A stretch of DNA of 12,153 nt from positions 1-12,153 of the forward strand of contig CAYGWQ010000153.1 of the NCBI GenBank assembly GCA_964353465.1, given 5' to 3'. The notes under the pieces are model-generated. The model was not told where the DNA came from. It made no database searches and was given only the letters and a program-made list of their open reading frames with translations. Positions 6,566 to 12,153 of this stretch are shown here, in pieces. The position numbers and the translations under genes were made by a program. Positions within the stretch are counted from its first letter, which is position 1; the number at the start of each line of letters is the position of its first letter. This DNA is from JAFNAG01 sp964353465 (GTDB lineage: Bacteria; Acidobacteriota; UBA6911).

Positions 6566-8266
6566 ATGAAGATAAAAATCCACCATCCGAGGGCAGCTGC
6601 CGTTGCCCTGCTGGCAGGTTCGCTGCTGAGCTGGGCTTCGGTCGATGTCCTGGCACTGCAACAGGGGGGAAACCGAGGCCAAACCGAGCCGGGATCGAAA
6701 TGCGAACGTGGCGGCCGGGCGGATCCATGGGTGCGCACGATGGAGGTGGCGCTATTGGAGGCACGGGTGGAAAAGCTGAACCGGCAGGTCGAAGATCTGA
6801 GCCGTCTGGTTGGGGATCTTCTGGCGCAGCGCAGCTCGGGTGACATGACGGCAAAGGCTATGGGGCCGGCGGCGGACGCGGCCGCGCGGGAAAGCTTGAT
6901 GGGCGCCCAGCCGGTAAAGCCGAGCCCTTTGCCTCCGGAGAGACTGTCTGCCGGCAGGAGTGAGGCCGGCATCCCGATCGAGGCTGGCGCCGCCCAGGAC
7001 CGGCAGGTACCGGCAGGGACTGCGCCAAAGGTTATGGCCGGACCGTTCCGCTTCGGCGGCGATTTCCGGCTCAGGCTTGACGGTATCATTCGCCCAGCCT
7101 ATAACTCGGCGCCGCCCGGCCAGCCGTCGCTGCCGCATGTACAGAATATCCGCGGACGCTATCGCTTTCGGTTCAACATCGATACAGAACTCACTACTTA
7201 CTTGTCGTTTCACGGACAGCTGGCGACCGGCCCGGTGAATAATCCGCTAACGCTGGACCAGGATTTTTCGGCCACGACTGCCCGTCATCCGTTCATGGTG
7301 AATGAAGCCTGGGTGGACTTTCATCCTCGGAAAAACATATTTTTTCAGGGAGGCAGGGTCCAGGAGGTTTTTGCCGACAACCTGCGATTCCTCTTTGATG
7401 ACGATCTTGCCTTGAACGGCTTCAACCAGCGCATTGCCCATAATCTCAAGCGACCTGTGGCGGGCATCAAGCGCATCGAGTGGCGCAGCGGCCAGTACAT
7501 CCTCAGCAATCCGGACATCGCGATTGTGACGCTCGGGAATCTCGGGCCGACGGGCGCGGTGACCGGCTCAACCGGACGTGCGGCACAACTGTTCCACCAA
7601 GGCCTGCTTCTGGATCAAGGGCTGTCAGGCCGTATCACGCAGCAGTTTGGGGTGGACATCCAGGTTTATCGGAATCCGAATCAGATCCAGTTCGCCTCGA
7701 CAGCAGCAGGAGTCCCCATCATCGTTCAAAACGCCCTCGGGATTACCCTGTCCGGGCCGATCAAGGGAACAGGGAATGCCACCACGACGCCCGGCGGCTC
7801 GATCTACACGGCGCCGAGTTTCCAGGTTGCCCGCCTTGGCTACCGGTTCGATCTGGCCGGCCTGAAATCGGCGCGCCAGGACTATCCGCTGACCGTGAAT
7901 CTGCAGGTGGCGCGCAATGTGGGGACGGGCGTGCCGGAGCGTGATGCCCTGCTGGCGAATATCAAAATCGGCAGGATCAGAGGGCGCTGGGACCACTCGT
8001 TCCTGTATATGTTTGCCATCAAGGGCGCCAATTCCATGATTTCGCAGCTGACGGACGACGACCTGGGCACATCGTCGGGAGTGAACATCCGTTCCCATTT
8101 TTTCCGGTTTGATATCGGGATTGCCAAGGGGATCCAGATCCAGAACCTGTTTTTCATGCAGAATCAGCTGCGCAACTCCGGGCAATACCCCGGCTTTTTT
8201 GTCCCGCTGGGCGCATATGCGCCTCGCCAATACCGTTTTCAGGAGCAGATCGTTTTCAGTTTCTAG
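6566..8266 (+). CDS. Outer-membrane porin with N-terminal coiled coil, probable phosphate porin
   Basis: A 566-residue predicted outer-membrane porin. Residues 1-30 form a signal peptide (basic start, hydrophobic 11-30). Residues about 59-88 show heptad Leu/Val spacing of a short coiled coil (MEVALLEARVEKLNRQVEDL and onward). A Pro/Ala/Gly-rich linker runs to about 158. From 160 to the end the sequence has beta-barrel character with strands such as FRFGGDFRLRLDG, closing on VFSF with a terminal Phe, the usual barrel assembly signal. The layout resembles OprO/OprP-type or Porin_5-type porins, where the coiled coil supports trimerisation or peptidoglycan contact. GAGG lies 9 nt before the ATG. 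The pst genes follow 105 nt downstream on the same strand and both have candidate Pho boxes, so phosphate or polyphosphate passage is a reasonable inference, though no selectivity residues were identified. A general porin is the alternative. Confidence 0.8.
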   Translation: MKIKIHHPRAAAVALLAGSLLSWASVDVLALQQGGNRGQTEPGSKCERGGRADPWVRTMEVALLEARVEKLNRQVEDLSRLVGDLLAQRSSGDMTAKAMGPAADAAARESLMGAQPVKPSPLPPERLSAGRSEAGIPIEAGAAQDRQVPAGTAPKVMAGPFRFGGDFRLRLDGIIRPAYNSAPPGQPSLPHVQNIRGRYRFRFNIDTELTTYLSFHGQLATGPVNNPLTLDQDFSATTARHPFMVNEAWVDFHPRKNIFFQGGRVQEVFADNLRFLFDDDLALNGFNQRIAHNLKRPVAGIKRIEWRSGQYILSNPDIAIVTLGNLGPTGAVTGSTGRAAQLFHQGLLLDQGLSGRITQQFGVDIQVYRNPNQIQFASTAAGVPIIVQNALGITLSGPIKGTGNATTTPGGSIYTAPSFQVARLGYRFDLAGLKSARQDYPLTVNLQVARNVGTGVPERDALLANIKIGRIRGRWDHSFLYMFAIKGANSMISQLTDDDLGTSSGVNIRSHFFRFDIGIAKGIQIQNLFFMQNQLRNSGQYPGFFVPLGAYAPRQYRFQEQIVFSF

Positions 8267-8292
8267 TATCGACACAAAAGGCTGATTCTCTT

Positions 8293-8332
8293 CTTAACCA
8301 ATTCTTTACCCAAAAATCGTACCATCCTTACA
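8293..8332 (+). promoter_or_regulatory. Candidate Pho box upstream of pstS
   Basis: CTTAACC (8293-8299) and CTTTACC (8304-8310) repeat with an exact 11-nt period and differ at one base. A weaker unit CCTTACA (8326-8332) lies 22 nt further on in the same phase. CTTAACC matches the cyanobacterial Pho box unit. TACCAT (8320-8325), 9 nt after the second unit, could be a -10 element, leaving a leader of about 40 nt before pstS. No terminator was found between the porin and this site, so read-through from the porin promoter is also possible. Confidence 0.55.
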
Positions 8333-8371
8333 GAGCCCGCGGAAAATATACTGTTTTCTGAGGAGGAATGG

Positions 8372-9235
8372 ATGAGGAAAGCGTCAACATTATGGATTCT
8401 CTTGGCCGGGATTGCTCTTCTTGCCACCGCTGGTTGCGGCGGCGGATCGGGTGACGGCTCGCGGCACAAGCCTGTAACCATCAAAGGCTCCGACACCATG
8501 GTCATCCTCGCGCAGAGATGGGCAGAGACCTATATGACCGAAAATCCGGGTTTCACCATCCAGGTGACCGGGGGAGGGTCCGGCACAGGGATTGCGGCTC
8601 TGATCAGCGGCGGCACGGACATCTGCAATGCATCGCGCCCCATGAAAGACAGCGAAAAGAAACTGGTCAAGAACCGGCATGGCAAAGAGGTGCAGGAGAT
8701 TCCGGTGGCACTGGACGGAGTTGCAATCTATGTGCACCAGTCTTCGGCGGTTCAATTCCTGACACCGGCTCAACTCAAGGGGATTTATACCGGCAGAGTC
8801 ACAAACTGGCGGGATGTCGGCGGCCAGGATGTCCGGATCGTTGCTTACAGCCGCGAGAACAATTCCGGCACCTACGTGTTCTTTAAGGAACATGTGCTAG
8901 CCAACGAAGACTTTGCCCGGGAGATTCAGACGCTTCCCGGCACTGCGGCGGTTGTCAATGCCGTTTCGAAGGATCCTGCCTCGATCGGATATGGCGGCGC
9001 GGCGTACGCCCAGGGGATACGCGAGGTCCCGATCCGGCGCGACGACAACAGCGCGCCGGTTGCCCCGTCGCTGCAAACCGTTCAAAGCGGCCAGTACCCT
9101 CTCTCCCGCAGCCTTTTTTTCTACACGGCAGGAGCGCCGGCGGGTGACGTAAAGGCCTTCATCGATTGGGTTCTAGGTCCTGAGGGACAAAAGATATGCG
9201 AGGAAGTAGGGTATTACCCTATCATCAAGAAATGA
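8372..9235 (+). CDS. Phosphate ABC transporter substrate-binding lipoprotein PstS
   Basis: A 287-residue phosphate-binding protein that delivers inorganic phosphate to the PstCA permease. The N-terminus is a lipoprotein signal: basic start, hydrophobic 7-18, then TAGC with Cys22 as the likely lipidated residue, although the -3 position is Thr rather than the usual Leu. Phosphate-contact motifs of the family are present: GSDTM (39-43), TGGGSGTGIAAL (66-77), NASR (86-89) and SRENNSGTY (160-168). Length is typical of the shorter PstS class. AGGAGG lies 5 nt upstream of the ATG. The stop codon overlaps the pstC start (ATGA), indicating translational coupling. It heads a pstSCAB operon and follows a candidate Pho box. 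Confidence 0.95.
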   Translation: MRKASTLWILLAGIALLATAGCGGGSGDGSRHKPVTIKGSDTMVILAQRWAETYMTENPGFTIQVTGGGSGTGIAALISGGTDICNASRPMKDSEKKLVKNRHGKEVQEIPVALDGVAIYVHQSSAVQFLTPAQLKGIYTGRVTNWRDVGGQDVRIVAYSRENNSGTYVFFKEHVLANEDFAREIQTLPGTAAVVNAVSKDPASIGYGGAAYAQGIREVPIRRDDNSAPVAPSLQTVQSGQYPLSRSLFFYTAGAPAGDVKAFIDWVLGPEGQKICEEVGYYPIIKK

Positions 9236-10197
9236 CGGCTGCTTCATTTCCCAAATTGCGCGGGCAGGGTGTGTTCGCCGACAAGGTCGCGGCGATTGCG
9301 ATCAAGACGAGCGCATTCCTGGCGATTATCTCGCTCGTTTTGATCTTTGTGTTTATCGGAAAAGAAGCCTTGCCGCTGTTGACTTCAGCGGAGGTGCAGG
9401 CAGAGGCCAGTCTGTCGCGTCTTTTTCTGCCCCAATCGCCGCGTCCGGGCACGGCTGCGGAATACACCTGGCAGCCGATCTCGGAGATTCCCAAGTATTC
9501 CCTGATGCCACTTTTGGCCGGCACCCTCAAAGTGACGATCATCGCAGTCCTGATTGGCATTCCGCTTGCGGTTGCTGCGGCACTCTATACTTCGGAGTTC
9601 GCTCCCCCGGCGGTCCGGGAAACGATCAAGCCCTGCATCGAGATTCTCGCCGGCATTCCCAGCGTGGTCATCGGTTTTTTTTGCCTGATGGTGATAGCCG
9701 GCTGGTTGCACGATGCGTTCGGCTGGACATACCGTTTGAACGCGCTTACCGCCGGCGTCGGTCTCTCTCTGGCGGTGATTCCGATTGTGTACACTGTGTC
9801 GGAGGACGCCTTTACTACCGTGCCGCAAGCATTTCGCGAGGGATCCGTTGCTATGGGTGCCTCCATGTGGCAGACCGCATCGCGCGTCGTTCTGCCGGCC
9901 GCCATGCCGGGCGTTCTTGCCGCCTGCATCCTCGGATTCGGCCGGGCGATCGGGGAGACCATGATCGTGCTCATGGCATCAGGAAACGCCGCCGTTCTGT
10001 CCTGGTCACCCGTGGAATCGGTGCGCACCTTTTCCGCCACCATTGCCGCGGAACTCGGCGAGGTGGTGCAGGCAAGCCCGCACTACCATGTTCTGTTCTT
10101 TCTGGGCGCATTCCTCTTCGTCATGACCTTTGCGATTAATCTGCTGGGCCGCTGGTTTGTCAACCGGCTCCAGAAAAAGCTGCAAGGAGCCTCGTAA
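9232..10197 (+). CDS. Phosphate ABC transporter permease PstC
   Basis: A 321-residue inner-membrane subunit of the PstSCAB transporter. Hydrophobic segments lie near 25-44, 90-119, 138-158, 170-189, 222-250 and 286-308, the six-helix pattern of the family. The cytoplasmic loop that docks on PstB is clear: EDAFTTVPQAFREGSVAMGA (191-210) followed by RVVLPAAMPGV, and the conserved GRAIGETM (237-244). Residues 50-88 form a periplasmic loop. I chose the ATG that overlaps the pstS stop as ATGA; an in-frame ATG at 9196 would add 12 residues encoded inside pstS and is less likely. The start has no good ribosome-binding site, consistent with translational coupling. Confidence 0.93.
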   Translation: MTAASFPKLRGQGVFADKVAAIAIKTSAFLAIISLVLIFVFIGKEALPLLTSAEVQAEASLSRLFLPQSPRPGTAAEYTWQPISEIPKYSLMPLLAGTLKVTIIAVLIGIPLAVAAALYTSEFAPPAVRETIKPCIEILAGIPSVVIGFFCLMVIAGWLHDAFGWTYRLNALTAGVGLSLAVIPIVYTVSEDAFTTVPQAFREGSVAMGASMWQTASRVVLPAAMPGVLAACILGFGRAIGETMIVLMASGNAAVLSWSPVESVRTFSATIAAELGEVVQASPHYHVLFFLGAFLFVMTFAINLLGRWFVNRLQKKLQGAS

Positions 10198-10203
10198 GGC
10201 CTT

Positions 10204-11112
10204 ATGAGGGAGCGGACGAAACTTGTCGGCGGTATTTTCCAGGCCCTGACCGCCCTGGCTTGCCTGATCATCATTGCCATGGTTGTCATTGTCATCGGCA
10301 ATATTGTGATCCATGGTGCGGACAGATTTTCCTGGGAGTTCCTCTCGCAGGCGCCCCGGGAAGGGATGAAAGAGGGAGGGATCTTCCCTGCCATTTTCGG
10401 CACTGCAGCGCTGGTGATTCTGATGACGATCGCAGTGATCCCGCTGGGAGTGGCTACTGCCATCTATCTGCACGAGTATGCGCCCAAGCGATCACGCGTA
10501 GTACACCTGGTGCGCCTTGCCATCCAGAACCTGGCCGGTGTACCCGCGATTGTATTCGGACTTTTCGGAGTCGGATTTTTCATTGAGTTTGTCGGCCGCG
10601 GAATGGATCGTGTGCTCTATGGCGGCAGGCCCTTATGGGGCCAACCGGCTATACTCTGGGCCGCCCTGACGATGGCCTTGCTCACCCTGCCGACCGTGGT
10701 CGTGGCCACGGAGGAGGCGCTGCGCGCGATTCCCCAGAGCTACCGCGAGGTGGCCTATGCGCTCGGCGCGACCCGATGGCAGATGATCCGCCGCGTGGTT
10801 TTGCCGCAGGCGGTGGGGGGTATCCTGACGGGCGGAATCCTCGCTGTGAGCCGCGGCTCGGGTGAGGTAGCGCCGGTGATGTTCACCGGCACCGCCTATT
10901 TTCTTCCTGAATTGCCCACGCGCCTCCATCATCAGTTTATGGAGATGGGATATCATGTCTATGTGATGACCACCCAGTCTCCCGATGTCGAGGCCACCAA
11001 GCCGGTCCTGTACACGACGGTTATGGTGCTATTGATGCTGACCTTTGCATTGAACTTCACGGCCATCATGATCCGGGCGCAGATCCGCAAGAGGCTTCGC
11101 CATGGGCGATGA
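10204..11112 (+). CDS. Phosphate ABC transporter permease PstA
   Basis: A 302-residue inner-membrane partner of PstC. Hydrophobic segments at about 12-36, 60-88, 104-128, 150-168, 203-216 and 268-289 fit the family. The ATPase-docking loop reads EEALRAIPQSYREVAYALGA (170-189), then RRVVLPQAVGGI. The normally conserved A(I/A)GETAP segment is present in the variant form SRGSGEVAPVMFTG (216-229). The gene starts 6 nt after the pstC stop; AAGG at the pstC stop (10196-10199) may act as ribosome-binding site. Its 3' end overlaps pstB by 11 nt, so expression is tightly coupled. Residues 230-262 form a sizeable periplasmic stretch between the last segments. Confidence 0.93.
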   Translation: MRERTKLVGGIFQALTALACLIIIAMVVIVIGNIVIHGADRFSWEFLSQAPREGMKEGGIFPAIFGTAALVILMTIAVIPLGVATAIYLHEYAPKRSRVVHLVRLAIQNLAGVPAIVFGLFGVGFFIEFVGRGMDRVLYGGRPLWGQPAILWAALTMALLTLPTVVVATEEALRAIPQSYREVAYALGATRWQMIRRVVLPQAVGGILTGGILAVSRGSGEVAPVMFTGTAYFLPELPTRLHHQFMEMGYHVYVMTTQSPDVEATKPVLYTTVMVLLMLTFALNFTAIMIRAQIRKRLRHGR

Positions 11113-11902
11113 CCCGCAACCGGCTGCGCTCGCGGAAACGGATGCAAGTGTATGCGCCGGCATGCGCACGGAAGACTTGCGTGTGAACTTTGCCGGTGAG
11201 GAAATACTGAAGGGCATAACCCTGGATGCTCCGCGGGGTGAGATCCTCTCCATCATCGGGCCGGCGTGTGCGGGCAAGACCACGTTCCTGCGCTCGTTGA
11301 ATCGGATGCTCGAATTGGATCCGGACTTTAAGATTTCGGGTAAGGTGCTGCTCAACGGACGATCGGTCTTCGATCCGGGTGTGCAAGTTGCCGCGCTGCG
11401 CCGGCAGGTGGGCATGGTATTTTCCGTTCCCATCACACTGCCGATGACGATCCGGCAGAATCTCTCCTTCGGGTTGGACCTCGATCGTGAGGAGCGACGC
11501 CAACGCGAAGAGAGGATCGAAACGGCGCTGCGGTCCGCCTATCTCTGGGATGAAGTGAAGGACCGCCTGAACGAACCGGCCCGCAACCTTTCCGGCGGCC
11601 AGCAGCAACGCCTTTGTCTTGCGCGTGCACTCACTCTCCGGCCGGCCGTGCTCTCGCTGGACGAACCCTGCTCGGGACTGGATCCAATCTCCACGCGCCG
11701 GATCGAGGAAGCCCTGCAGCAGCTGAAGGCGGACCTCACCATCATTCTGGTTACCAACAATGTGAAGCAGGCGGCGCGCGCTTCCGACCGTACCGCCTTT
11801 TTTCTGTTCGGGGAGCTGATCGAAGTGGCGGCGACGGAAAAGCTATTCATCACACCACGCGACCAGAGGACCGCGGACTACATTTCAGGAAGATTTGGAT
11901 GA
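11102..11902 (+). CDS. Phosphate ABC transporter ATP-binding protein PstB, atypical Q- and H-loops
   Basis: A 266-residue ATPase that powers PstCA. Walker A is GPACAGKT (53-60), signature LSGGQ (163-167), Walker B VLSLDE with catalytic Glu188, and D-loop SGLD (191-194). The PstB-specific LNRM (66-69), DEPCSGLDPIST and QAARASDRTAFF are retained. Two usual residues are missing: the Q-loop Gln is Ser108 (VGMVFSVPITLP, where classical PstB has FQKP), and the H-loop His is Asn219 (VTNNVKQAA instead of VTHNMQQAA). All other core motifs are intact, so I read this as a divergent PstB branch and not a decayed gene. GAGG lies 7 nt before the ATG, which sits 11 nt inside the end of pstA. Met21 is a possible later start, which would remove a low-similarity N-terminal extension. 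No phoU follows within the window. Confidence 0.93.
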   Translation: MGDDPQPAALAETDASVCAGMRTEDLRVNFAGEEILKGITLDAPRGEILSIIGPACAGKTTFLRSLNRMLELDPDFKISGKVLLNGRSVFDPGVQVAALRRQVGMVFSVPITLPMTIRQNLSFGLDLDREERRQREERIETALRSAYLWDEVKDRLNEPARNLSGGQQQRLCLARALTLRPAVLSLDEPCSGLDPISTRRIEEALQQLKADLTIILVTNNVKQAARASDRTAFFLFGELIEVAATEKLFITPRDQRTADYISGRFG

Positions 11903-11908
11903 TTTGGA

Positions 11909-11928
11909 GTTGCCTACTTGAAGGCAGC
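11909..11928 (+). terminator. Weak hairpin after pstB
   Basis: GTTGCCT (11909-11915) can pair with AGGCAGC (11922-11928), a 7-bp stem with one G-U pair and a 6-nt loop, beginning 7 nt after the pstB stop. No T-run follows. It may help end or stabilise the pst transcript, but support is thin. Confidence 0.25.
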
Positions 11929-11965
11929 GGTGAACCCTGCACACTATGCGAATCTCAGGTTTACA

Positions 11966-12050
11966 GTGCCGCACCTTCGGCGCTCGGTGATGGGGCCCGT
12001 CCTCATCCCGGCCTGACGGCCGGGCCTATTCTCTGCCGGCCCCTCGGGCC
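11966..12050. repeat. Right-edge hairpin repeat related to the left edge
   Basis: Positions 11966-11985 are the exact reverse complement of 33-52 (20 nt). Further on, CCCGGCC/GGCCGGG with loop TGAC (12007-12024), linker CTATTCTCTGCCGGC (12026-12040) and GGCCC/GGGCC with loop CTC (12038-12050) repeat the stem, linker, stem order of 99-143 in the same orientation. The linker is identical, while the stems differ by paired changes that keep them complementary. No gene is visible between 11903 and 12153. Confidence 0.75.
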
Positions 12051-12153
12051 TTCTCGGGCCTCGCATGAGGCCGCAACTATTGCCGTGCTCTTCGGGCCTT
12101 CTCGGGCCTCGCATGAGGCCGCAACTATTGCCGTGCCCTTCGGGCCTTCTCGG
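12045..12153. repeat. 48-nt tandem repeat, truncated by the window edge
   Basis: Two full units (12045-12092, 12093-12140) differ at a single base (T at 12089, C at 12137), and a third starts at 12141 and leaves the window. Each unit has a perfect 6-bp hairpin GGCCTC/GAGGCC with loop GCAT (12057-12072, 12105-12120), then CAACTATTGCCG, then a short CTTCGGG stem-loop, a variant of the stem, linker, stem element seen elsewhere at the edges. Near-identity suggests recent duplication. Confidence 0.85.

Noticed and set aside
12045..12153. CRISPR array
   Set aside because: Units are contiguous with no unique spacers; this is a plain tandem repeat of a hairpin module.

Overview
The window carries two divergently oriented gene blocks separated by a gene-free stretch of about 1.16 kb, with short structured repeats at both outer edges. 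The minus-strand block (5402 down to 247) is a compact three-gene extracellular electron transfer operon: an OmcA/MtrC-type decaheme cytochrome, a DmsE/MtrA-type periplasmic decaheme cytochrome, and a large outer-membrane beta-barrel in the MtrB/PioB position. Together they form a plausible porin-cytochrome conduit with 20 heme sites that moves electrons across the outer membrane, for example to or from iron minerals. No inner-membrane quinol dehydrogenase (CymA-like) is present in the window.

The plus-strand block (6566 to 11902) is a high-affinity phosphate uptake locus: an outer-membrane porin with an N-terminal coiled coil, then pstS, pstC, pstA and pstB. The pst genes overlap or nearly touch. 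Arrays of about 7-nt motifs repeating every 11 nt, resembling cyanobacterial and Streptomyces Pho boxes, precede both the porin and pstS. The porin is therefore probably the outer-membrane entry step for phosphate and part of a Pho regulon. The PstB ATPase is unusual: both the Q-loop glutamine and the H-loop histidine are replaced. No phoU, phoR or phoB lies in the window.

The central region (5403-6565) holds no convincing gene. It has a cluster of hairpins that could be a structured leader of the cytochrome operon, period-7 and period-8 short tandem repeats, a 67-nt imperfect inverted repeat, and the candidate Pho box of the porin.

Both window edges carry the same family of G+C-rich hairpin repeats with compensatory stem changes. 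One 20-nt segment occurs in inverted orientation at the two ends, and a 48-nt tandem repeat runs off the right edge.

The organism is a Gram-negative (diderm) bacterium with G+C-rich coding sequence. The type of barrel protein, the decaheme operon and the repeat-rich intergenic DNA make me favour Acidobacteriota. This is an inference from remembered family resemblance, not something the window proves.
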